Shown here one piece after another: positions 47,501-59,500 of a DNA stretch of 64,000 nucleotides (positions are counted from its first letter, which is position 1; the number at the start of each line of letters is the position of its first letter). This stretch comes from Anseranas semipalmata (Eukaryota > Chordata > Aves > Anseriformes > Anseranatidae). The notes under the pieces are model-generated. The model made no database searches. It saw only the letters and a list, made by a program, of their open reading frames with translations, and was not told where the DNA came from. The translations under genes were made by a program, and so were the position numbers. The stretch covers positions 1,767,372-1,831,371 of the forward strand of contig VXAA01005193.1 in NCBI GenBank assembly GCA_013399115.1, written 5' to 3'.

Positions 47501-50500
47501 TGTTTACCATAAATAAGAAGTAACCGACACACCAAGATGCAGTTGTGCTCTTTGTTTACAGACCTGGATGTACAGCATGTCAACTCTGCTCCATTTCTGT
47601 ATTTGTCTTGTAACGTAACGCCACCAAACCAATACTCAAATACGTAGAAATACGCACCGTAGGTGCAAGGTGCTATAGCGTGCTGCATTACAGCAACGTA
47701 CTCAATGCTCCATCCTCCTTGAACAAGTGAGGAATAGCGATGGGATTCCCAGTCTAGAGCCCGGAGCCCTTTTTTCTAACCTACAGTGCCCACATGAGAA
47801 ATTCATGGTTGGCCCAAAGAACAGCCGAGTACAGCTACCAGTCATTCATGCTCCTGGATTTGCTGGACGTCCCCGTCCCCCTGTGGTAACAGGGCCCTGG
47901 CAGCGTTAATGGCCTGCGAGCTGTGACCACGCAGCAGCGGGCGGCTGCAGACCTTGTTTCTGGGCACTGCAAGCCAACTGCCTTTGCAAAACCAAACAGA
48001 ATATGGAAGCTTGCTCAAACACGTTTTGGGGACAGGAACCATGGCCTTCATTCAAATGGAGCCATCATTTAAAAGTGGATCCTCACAAACAGAAAAAAGT
48101 TCAAAGAATTTTTTTTTTTAATCACTATTAACCCTTTCTTGCACATTTAGCCTTAAGATTCCTGAGGTGATCCAGCAGTCAGGAAACGTGAGGCAAAGAA
48201 ATCTAACATGGTTTGCTCAAGGGTAGTCAGAACCAGAAGTCAGGCAGCAAACCAGGAGCCTGCTTTCATTCAAACCATCTCACCTTGTTTAACACAACAG
48301 AAAAACAGGATATTCTGTAAGTGGAATATACATCTTTCTGTTCTGTGATGCTGAAGATATCAACTCAGCCAAATGAATAACTATGACAGTTCTTTAGACA
48401 AAGAAGAAACTGAATCAATAAATTGTTGTTAGAGCTTCAAAGTTCCAAAAATTTGTATCAACAGTACATTAATCCTCAGAAAGCAGGACGGCTTTAGTCA
48501 TGTTGGCATCTTCAGAAGGACAGTGGTTTCACAAAAGCCAGGTCCCTTTATCTGTCAATTACAGGACATGGGCAAGGAGTAACTTTTGACTTACAAACCT
48601 TGAGTAACTACCACTATTGTAGTGCAGTCCTCAACTTCTACCCCAGCTTTAATGAGAAATATCAACTCCCGAGCTCCCCCAGATTCTGGGGTCTTCTTTT
48701 CCAATTCAAGTTTCTTTGCATGAAATAAACTCCTTCCTGCTTCGTTCTTATCTCCAGATTGTCTAAGCCAAAACGTCTAGGCGTGCCACCACTCTGATGC
48801 AGTAGATACCAACTCCCAGACTGGCCACTACTTCTGACAGTTTGTACCCACATGTGAAACACTCGCTCTTCATCTGTGCAACACTTGCACAATTGAACAC
48901 TGATCTGCAATGAAGACTCCCAGATAGCAGGATGATACAAGATTTTTTTTTCCTCCTTGGTCTGTCCTATTTTGAGATTTGCCCCATATATACGCTCCTC
49001 CTGTAGTACTCACTTGGAGGTAGCAAATGCAGTGACTAGCATGAACTGTTCTATGTAGCTTTCCTCAATATTGCGAGTGCAGCTCAGCCCTGACCTAGAG
49101 CAGCCCCAGCCAGCCAGGGTTAGCACTGCAACAGACAGCGAGCATCCTGCAACAGTCAACATCAGCTAGAAAACAGCCTGGAGAGACTACACCGAGTCTG
49201 TGCATCTTTAGTTTCACCTGGCAGCTGGCTAGGAAGTCAGTACACGTCTTCCGCAGTGACAGTGGTGTGCATTAACTCTTATTTTAAAGAGCTGTTCTCC
49301 AATTCTACTTTACCAAATGATCACAGACTTTCCTCAATATACCTCCTACTGTATAATGAGAACATATTCTTTGCATCCATTTTACTTACAATGACTTAGA
49401 GAAATAGCCTTAAGAAGGTTATTCCCAAGAACTGTAACCACCCCCTCAGAATAGCAGGTTGTTGAGTTAGTGCTGATGAGTCAGACGGGCTTTTTAATTC
49501 TGTTCTAAAAGGAATCACCACAACAGTGGAGAAGGGAGAGGAAAAATAAAAAGGGAATCGAGTGGAAAAGGCTTCCACCGTCTGATGATTCATGCACCAT
49601 CAGCGTGACTCACCCAGCATTACTCTGCCATTAAAACATGGAGACTAGGCTGATTAGTCACAGTAATGAATTTTTCAAGAAAGGATTCTCCCCTATAAAT
49701 AATGATGACTTTGTCTGGATAGTGTTAGTGTGACTCACCTTTCCAGCATGCCGGGCAGCACCAATCGTGTCATCTGCAAAAAGAAAACATTCATGATGGC
49801 TGAGAATGCAGACACCAGACAGCCAGAGATGAGGGAAGCCTCCCTTCCTCCCAGAAGCAGCTGCCACCCCCTCCACCCCAGCCAAGGCTTGGGGAAGCAG
49901 AGACCATACTTTGCGTAGGCAGTTTATTTTTATTCTACCTGGGTAACTTGGCTCTGACAAGCCGTGTATGTACAGAAACGGGTGAACCGATCCAGCTAGT
50001 AGCATAAGTACAATAAGAGTAAATAAAAATGCCTTCAGTGCCCTGCAGCATCCATGGCTTCTAAAGAACATTGAAACACCAGAGTACTATGCTATGTGTA
50101 TGATCTCTCTCCCCCCATAAAAAGCATCTGTATTCCCCAAGACTGACTAAATTTACCACCTGTGCCAAGACCCGGGACAAAACCCAAGGTGTTCTAGCTA
50201 GTCTTAGCAAACTGCTGATTTTAAGTTAAAAAAATAAATTGTGGAGCAGCAAGAGCACTGGACAGAAGTACTGAAGATGAGTATTCTAGCTCTGGTGACT
50301 GTGCCAATACATCTCACTGCTCAAACAAATCTCCTTTATTTTAGAATAAACATTACTAAAGCTTTCTAGCATTAACATGGTACGAGTAGCTACTGTCAAA
50401 GTAGACAAGTTTAGTTTGCTTCTGACCATTTGCAGCCTTTCTGTAAAAGTGAGTATTACTGCAATAAACATACAGAAAACGAGTTCATAGGTTACTTCTT

Positions 50501-53500
50501 CAGTAATAAGTTCTGAACAGCCCTAGTTTTACAGCAGCTTGCTATAAACATTGTTACATACAGAAAGCATTTAGGACCCCAAAATGTTATTCTGCTGATT
50601 ACACAGATCTTGTCCACAGTAAAAGAAACTACCCCCCCCCCACAATGAGGAAAGTAGCCAGGGAAACTTCCCCGCTGCTCTGGAAACTGCTGCTTTCATC
50701 ATGCGTGCAAGCGATCCATCTACAACCTAGCTGAAAGATCCTCCAGAGCGGTAAAGCAAGCTTCCCAAATGCAGGCTGAGCAGCTCTGACAAGAGAAACA
50801 AATCAAGCATCGATCCAGACTTCAATGAATTTTCAGTTAGCATGAAATAACTAATTTTCTAATACTAATTACTACCATCCCAAAAATATGAACTGAATCC
50901 AAAATTTCTGCCTATAAGAAATAACGTAGTCAAAGTTCAGATTGTGCCAAATACTCCCCTGCCCCCAACCAACGCGGTTAACACGTCCTATCGCTGACAC
51001 CAAAGACAGATCAGACAAGAAATATAAATTATCACCTTTCACGTCTTTAAATGAAAATGTGTTCCAACAAAGTTCTTGAGAAGACAATGGCAGAGGGGAG
51101 GGGAGGGTGTAACAAACTCCTTAATGGCACCAAAATGTAACGCTACTCCCACTGATACCAAATTACCTTGATAGCTTAAAACATGAAACCTTTGAGTTGT
51201 ATCGGAGGGAAAAAAAACAGCATAAACAGCACAAAGCACCTGTAAGCACTCTTATTAAAAGACACAAATCTGACTTATTGTAGCAAGCTATCCATATTAG
51301 TATCACTACTGCATTAACCCTTACATATGGTGGAATCTGTTTTTGGTTTTTGTTTGCTTTTTCAAATGTAAAACATACCCTTTAAGGAATAAAGGAGAAA
51401 AATCACAAAAGGAAACTAGACTTCAGTTGGTCACAGTCGACACACAGAAAGAGATAGAGAAGAGCTATGTTTTGTATTGTATTGGCATTTCTCACTTGGA
51501 ATAGATTCTGCCATCAGACGTGCCGCATGACAGCTTCGATAGGTCACTGTACATGCAGGAGTGGAACAGACCTCACTTTTATGGAGTGGGCTGTTGACAC
51601 ACACATCTCTCAGCTCTGCCCCAGAAGTCAAACTAAGTTTTTCCAGAGGTGGTGAACATCAAAGCTAAACAGGTCCAATACAACTTTAAAACAAACTCTA
51701 ACATTAAGTATACATGACCTTTTTCCACATACTAATTCTTCAAAAGAGATGTGAAAGTGCCCATTTTAATACTAAAGGATACAGAATGATTTTGGCTGAT
51801 TCTAAGACTAGCTCATGAGCGGCAGATCTTTTATCTGGTACAAGCTTTATGATCTCTACCACAGATCCCTTGGCAAAAAGCAGCATACAGTTACTTGCCT
51901 GTCAGGGCAGTATAATGCATATCATCTTCATAGATTGACATGTGGACACGAACTGCAATTGCCTCCTCCCCTTGGGCAACCCATAAATGGTTTGAAAAAC
52001 TAGTACAGCATCTCCCGTTGTAATGCAGAGGGGACCACATGTTTGAAACTGTCGTAAATCCATACAAATGCATTCAGGGTCTGAATCCAAACTGCAAGCC
52101 AATAAACAGCTCTAAACTTCGCATATGATGAAACTGCTGGTTACTATTGCTATCCCAATGAGAGCACCGAAAAACATGCTACAATAATTAATATTTGACT
52201 TACACAAGTTAAGAAACTATGAAGCCATTGACAGCTGAGACATAACAATAGGTACAGAACACAAGTGGAAATCGAGAACACTCTTCCCAACAGCTTTTTG
52301 TTACATTCTCCCAAGTTCAGCTGGATAGGCAATCAAATTTCCCCCACAAACACCCCCACAGAAGAACACTGATGGCAAAACTGGATTTCATACTCAACAT
52401 CACCTCCATTTGTTTCCATTAAAATGAGCATTTTGAGAGAACTTCAAAAATCTGCAAAATAAGGCAAAACTGTTTTTCCTATCTGTGTTTTTACATCTTG
52501 CAACATGTCAAGAGATACATGAATATTCAGCATCTTTGTGCAGTAAAAATAACGTTGTTGCTGTTGTTTTTTAAGAACTAAGTAACAGAAGGCAGCTCTT
52601 TGAGTCGGCCTCACCTCACCCAGCCAAGTCCATAGTAAGACTGCTGCACTAATGCAAGAGCACTATTGTAAAAATGCTGGGAAAGCATTCTGTGGGCATA
52701 TTCAGATTATCTGGCAAATCTCTACACTGTACACACATATAAAATGGTCCTAGCATTAATTCAAAAGAAAATGAGCTATAGCAAAAATGTAGTTTTACCA
52801 CTAATAACCGTGCCCAATAATTGCTTGCATGATCTTTATCCAAAATAGCCAAACAGGTCAACACCCTTGTCTTCAACAGCTATAACCTCAGACATGCCAT
52901 TATGAAATAGGCAGCTCGACAACAAACGGATCTAGAATTAAATAAATGTGTCCCAGATAAAGAATCCAAGTTTTAGCTAAGTCTGATTTAGATATAGCCA
53001 GTTCTGCAATGGGGTATACTTAATAAAGGCCAAAGCATTGCAAGTCCGAGTCCCTGGGAATTCACACACAGGACACAGGAGAACCCTACAGTAGTGTTTC
53101 TTTCTCTGAAGACAATTTAATAAGGAAAGAAGAAAGTGGCAGGAAACCTAAAGTAGAGGCTGGGAACTATCCTAAGCAAAGTGCCTTCAGTTGGTGGGTA
53201 CTGAACTCACTTCAGTTTTCTTCAGACAACCATTTTTCTGACCGAACTACTAGTTTCCACAGAAGTACCTGTGCTGTAGTTGAAACCATGAGTACTCTCA
53301 AGAGTCACAGTTAGAAGACACTAAGCTACCTAAAAACTGCCAGTTTATCCAAAGAAATCCCTTACTTCTTTCTGAAAGTTTGAATTAGAGCAGAGTGAGA
53401 ATGTGTGTGCATGCGTGTGTCAGAAAAGTTTGCTCAAGACAGCCTTCTTAATGTCAGAAGTTGTCAATACTTCGTTTTATATAATCTTGTAAAATGTTTA

Positions 53501-56500
53501 GTACACAAGCATGAAGTAGTGGTAGTTTTTTTTCTGCTTGTTTTTCAATAATTCCACATGTACACATGTAAACCTCTAAACAACGCTACCACAGAGTTTG
53601 AGTCTCATTCTTTTGTTTTGGTAGATAAAAAGACAAGAGCTATATTATTTTTAAGTCAACTTTTCGCACAAACCCCTGGCTCGTAAGCCCCAGGATGCTC
53701 ATAACGAGCAGGAGAGATTTATTAAAGCTAAATTTATTACATGCCTAGCAAGTATTGGTTGTATTGTCCACTCTTCCTCTCCAGACCCATCTTCTACCTT
53801 CTAATTTTGGAAAAAAAGGAACACCACTTTAGTCTAAAGAAACAGAAGTTTCTATTTTCAGATGCAAAGATACACAGCCATATGGCTAGATTTATGTTCT
53901 GAAACCGGTGCTACACTTAAAGTTCTTATTAGAAGACCAACAAATAGAAGTTATAACAACGCATTTCCAGTGTTTTTTCTTGAGAGAAAATAAATTCTCC
54001 CATTCTTAGTAATCACTGAATTGCAGTCTTTTCTAACTCTGATCCAAGCAATAGCACAGGAGCAGAGCTTTGGGAAGAATAATGATTTGTGAAGTTTAGA
54101 ACACCTTTAAGGTGATATTCACTCAGACTGCTATAAACATTAGGAAAAGCTGATATAAATACTCAAAGTCATCTTTCACATCTTACGAGCCACAATTGTC
54201 ATACAAAGCCAGAAACTTAATACCACTGTTCTATACGCGGAGACAAATCATTCTGTGGTAAGATGTTGTGACTGCAACCCACTCTTTCCACTTCCAAAAG
54301 GTATAAGGAACTGTAATGAAGCCTATGCAAGTACAACAACAAGATGAAGCTAGAGAACTTGGACAAGATTTTTACTTTGTTATGCAGCTAAGAAGCCTCC
54401 TTCAGATTTCATTCACGAATCTGGGGTGAACTTACAACAACTCAGAGCAACATAACTTTAATAAAGATAAGCAGTTCCCTGCAATGCACCCACTCATGTA
54501 CAAAACCATAATTGCTACCATAAGATAACTCGTAGTGCCCAGGCAGAGGATTCACAGAAGTTCACAAAAGCACTTAGCCATTTAACAAATAGTTCACTGA
54601 CAGTGTGCCTATGTAACTCTCATATGCAGACCCTACTCTAAAAGAACTAGGAAATTATACTTATGCATTATTAGTTAAATTGATCATGAAAGCTATTCTG
54701 AGCATCTACTATTAAGTTTTCACAATGCATCTCTTTCAAAATAATAATTTCTTAATGCAGCTCATACCTGCCAGTTTTTACAAATACAAACCATTCTTGT
54801 TCAGCTTGGGGTAAAACTGATGTCAGCTAAACAGAAAATAATGCAATAATCCACGTGGCAAGGTCAGTAAGCAGAAAGGGGAACACCGGATATGCAAAGG
54901 GAACTATGAACTTAACATGCTGCAAGCCCTGTGCATTGCCAGTGACCTTCCATTCAGCAACATTTCTAGGAAAGTTTTCTCTATTTAGAACCTCAAACTT
55001 TCAGAGTCCAGTTTCCAAGGAAAGCTCCTCAACTAAGCAATTTTCCCTTTGTGTAGGAAAAAAAGACAACTCAAATGATAAGCTTGAACTTTCTCTTTTC
55101 AAGATGTGGACTGTATATTTGTGGCAACCCCAAATCTACAAAAAAAAAAAAGACACAGAACTCTGGGTTTTCCTAAAAAAAGCTGCTTATATTTTGAAGA
55201 AAAATCCTAACTGCTTCCCTCACCATTGCTGGATAGTATTTGTCACAGCTACATTTCCCTTGTCCCAGCTTGCTGTGTATCATGCTTTTAGGTTCAAAGT
55301 CAGCAAGGTAGGAAACTGCAGCATCTAATTTCTCCCTCTGGATCATTTCAATGATATTCATGACCACCTTCACAGAACACTTACTCCTCTTCAAAGTATT
55401 GGCAACTGTGCTTCTCTGTTACAAACCTGCATTATCAACTTGGCTAAATCATCACCTCCCCCTTTGATTATGACTTTGAATATAAATGTAAAAGTGCTCT
55501 TGACTAGAATGGTATATACACACACACAGATCTCTTCTCACAAGTCAGTGTTGCCACGTCTCTCAGAATTATGTTCTACTTGCTCTTATCCTTTCCAATA
55601 TGCAACAGATGCAATAATTCATACATGGTTCTAGCAGGGGACAAGCAACTACCATCTGATCTCTGGTGAGGTACCAGTCTAGATAGGGTATCAGGCTGCG
55701 CTAGCCCATCTGGACACCCATGCCAGAGAAATGCAATTTCTGACTTTCAGAGTTATTGCTCCCCAGGCTTTTCCTCTTTCTATGCACAGGTCTGCAAAAT
55801 AACGTTTTCCCCTCTTTCTCAAATAGACTAGCTTCTTCCACTCCTTTCAGTTTTGCATAGGTTGCTGTTTGTTTGTTTTTCCCCTAAACTCTGTTTCCGA
55901 CTTCTCAAGCATTGTCTGGAGTTGTTCCCTTGTCCTGCCTGGTATTTAGAACTTGGCGCAATTCACCTTTCCCTCCTCTTCCATTAAGAGGGCAACTGAC
56001 ACCAGATCTCAGTTCAACACAGAGTATTTATGTATTCTGAAGTCTTAAGCAAATTATAAGCTTCTCAAATACAATCATGATAAAAAATCCTTGATCTTGT
56101 AGGCCTATTATCCTTTTGTATTTGACACTCAGTAAAAAGCACAAGTAAGGGGTGATCAAGGCAAAGATTAGCACAGACACCGAGGCATGTACGTGTATGT
56201 AATTTACTCTCTCCCTTTCTCTGTTAATGCCAATTTTCAACCAAAGCCTGGCCTGCAAGCCTGAAAACCACGTTCCCCCTACAACGTAATAGCTTTCAAG
56301 CCAATTCAGCGCTTGATTAAGCAAGGAACTAAGCCAGCACTCCCTCAACTATTTAGTCCTACTCATTTTTCAGGAGAACACAGGTTTATGCCTCACTCCC
56401 AATGCAATTAACATATTGTGATGCTGCAAACAGAAATAACATACTTGCTGTTTCTCAAATACTTAGTAGCTCTTGTGACTTCCAAGGGAGAAAGAAGGGC

Positions 56501-59500
56501 TCCCTAAACCATGAGAAACTAAGTTCTTTAACTGCCCTCTTTTTCCACTGGACAGCAAGTCTGGTATCCTTGGCTCTCAGTACATTAATCCAACAGCCAA
56601 GTCAAGTTGAACTGTTTTTCCAGGTGAAATCAAAGTCTATTGCAGCATATAAAGGTGAAGCAACAGAAGCAGACACCGTTAATAAAAAGGAACTATAGAG
56701 GGCAACTATAATCTTGGCTCTTCAGCACTTGCTGGTTAGTGAGGAACCCCCGGATTTTTGACGTAATATTTTGTTCAACACCAAACAATGAGTTGTTTGA
56801 ACCCCTGTTTTCCAAAATGTGCAATTTCCTAAGGGGTTTTACATACCTTGCCGTCAGTGGTTTAAAGGGTATTTTGAAGGCAGGTTCACAGTAATCACAA
56901 CACTTGATGCCAGATTGAGTCAGCCCCAAAATTGCAGCAGTGTGGGGTCCATAGGTGACCTAATCTATCAGTGCTCTTAGGACATGACAGGACCAGGCAA
57001 CACAGAATAGGATTTCGGAAAGAAACATGTTTAAAAGCTGTGGCAGGAAACATGTTCTCAAATAGTGGGGAAAGTTACATCACATTAGAGACTCTAACAC
57101 CAGGAAAAGGGTTAAGCAGCAGAACCAACCAGGCTGACAATTTATCCTGTGAGGTGAAGATGGGGTCTTCTCTCTGTGTACCCCCCTCCTACATGATGAT
57201 TATCCCCTAGAAAATCCAGCAAGCTGCTCAACAAAGAGAGAAATGGGTCAGAAGGGAAGGGGTAAGCGAGCGTTACCTTTCAAAAAGGCCTGCGCTTGTG
57301 GCAATGAAACAATAACATTTCTGCAGAATCAAACTATGCTGAATTTCTTAAAATTTCCCACTTCAAGCCTAAGAAGTGATTTAGCTAGAACTGAAGTTGA
57401 GCTATTTGACATATGGGCCACAAAAGTTGTGGTGTCCAACAGAAGTGTTGCTGATGGCATGTGGTACAGGTTACTGAGAAGACAGGACATATTGTTTCCT
57501 TTTAAGCACTGAGGAGGCTTCGTCCCAAAGGCAAAGAAGTGGATAGCAACGTTCCAGAACCTAACAGTGGACAATTTATGTGACATCTCTGATGAGGATG
57601 TGGAGACATTGTGAGAGGAGCCTGAATGTGCACCAGCAAAAACCTGCTTTGCTTCTTCTGTACCTTCATCAGACCTTCACTTCCTTGATGAAGAACCCAG
57701 TCTTCTCTTCCTAAACTTCACGTTTTTATCAGGCAAGAAAGGAGACTTTATTTTACTTTTTTTTTTTTTTAAAGCAACACACAAACTTATACCTCTAGAT
57801 AAGAGGCAATATCACTATAAAACACTGAAGTATATGTTCATGGGATTCTGTCCCAAAAATCTAAGCGTAAGGAGGCACAGATTTTTCCTAAAATTATTTT
57901 TTTCCTACCACGATTCTCTATTTCTATGGGTTCTCCTGAAAAAATTACTTACAGATGGTACATATCTCTAATGTGCTCCTCTCCCCAAAACAGTAAGTAT
58001 CTGGCATGCCTACTGTTTAATTACACAACAGGCTCATGCAGGAGGAACATTTTCAAGCCTGGAAGCTTATGCTCAAATTCTGATTATACCCAGTAGCACG
58101 AGCTGTTCACGGTCAAGAAGAAGTTTTCAAACAAATGGAAAAATACTATTAACACACACTGGCCTCATAGCAACCAGATAGTAAGTTTTTACATATGTGG
58201 GGACAACCATGTTATAATGTGAAGAGGCTGACACACTGCAAATTTTACCAGAAAAGAAACGGTATGACTTTTCTCTGTTAACTTTAGTTGAATACCACTG
58301 TGTGACTTGAGTCACACAGAGACTCAAGCAACAAAGCAGCACTAGTTCATTCTGGAAACCAATATAATCTGGCCGTGTCTCTTGAATTTTAGGTACATAT
58401 CCAATAAAGCAGACCATCTTCAGAAATACACATTAAAGTAGCTCAACTGTAACTTCCCTATTCTAACAAAATGTTTCCAGGAGGACTGACACCCCAAATT
58501 CTTTAATTATTGAATAGTGCACTCCCTCTGCTGGCACAGCACAGATGTCACAGCTTAGCATTTTTCTGATTACACCTGGTGTAACTGTGCTAACATTTTT
58601 AAAAAAAAGGCTGCAAAATGGCTTCTGTAAGAGAAACTTTCAGAGGTGCCCACTAATAACCGACTTCTCTGATGACAGTCTTGCAGGAGTGCAACTAGAC
58701 CCCATGGCCCACAAACCTTCTCGGTCAACTAAAATCAGTGTTGTCACATTTACTGTGTTTTTAAAGTAGAAAAGCTGCTAAAGACCTACTGTTGCAACAT
58801 TTCTAACTTTGCAACAAGTAGTTCTAACGTGTCAAATAAATCCAAACAAAAGTGAGTGTTAGCAGCAGCAAGCTGACATTAACAATCCCATTCAGGCATT
58901 CCCCCAGACAGGGTTGCATTTTTCACACAAGGTGTGAAAATCCTACAGAGGCATTATTTTCAGAGGTCCTGTGCCTCCTCGCACAGAAACAAGACACCTA
59001 CAGGTTAGACTCCCTGAGAGCACCATACTAGATGAATTCAGTACTTGACCGAATCAGAACAGCTGCAAGAAAGTCGAATCTTTCAAGCCACCTTTGAAGC
59101 ACCTAACATTTTGGCTTCAAGGCAAAAGGTTAACCCTCAGCTACTGGAGATGCAAGTTTTTTGTTATGCAGAAGGGAAAGTTAAGGGTTAGCAGTGAGTA
59201 ATTACAAGGAGTTTCTTCGCATTGTCTCCTAATACACTAAGTGACTTCCTATGTCATGCTAAGCAGCTGCTATTAGCTCTGCCCATAGTTCAGCTTTGAA
59301 ATACTAGGATGAAAAACTGATTTTTGAATGGACCTCATTTTAATAAAGGTTACGCTTTTTAGCTTGAATTGCTGTCGATTTCTTCCCAATAAAAACGTCA
59401 ACTTACATGTCAAAAAGGGAAAGTAATTTTACTTCAAAAGTTAATGCACACTTCTGCAAAGTCGTGTTTCCTTCTTGCTTGCGTAATTTATAGCAAATAT

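Larger units (their letters stand above)
44328..49738 (-). other. HSD17B12 intron 7
   Basis: A 5.4-kb intron. Around 46.9-47.2 kb it contains a CpG-richer patch with MEF2 and RFX motifs. No recognised mobile element or nested gene was found. Confidence 0.7.
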
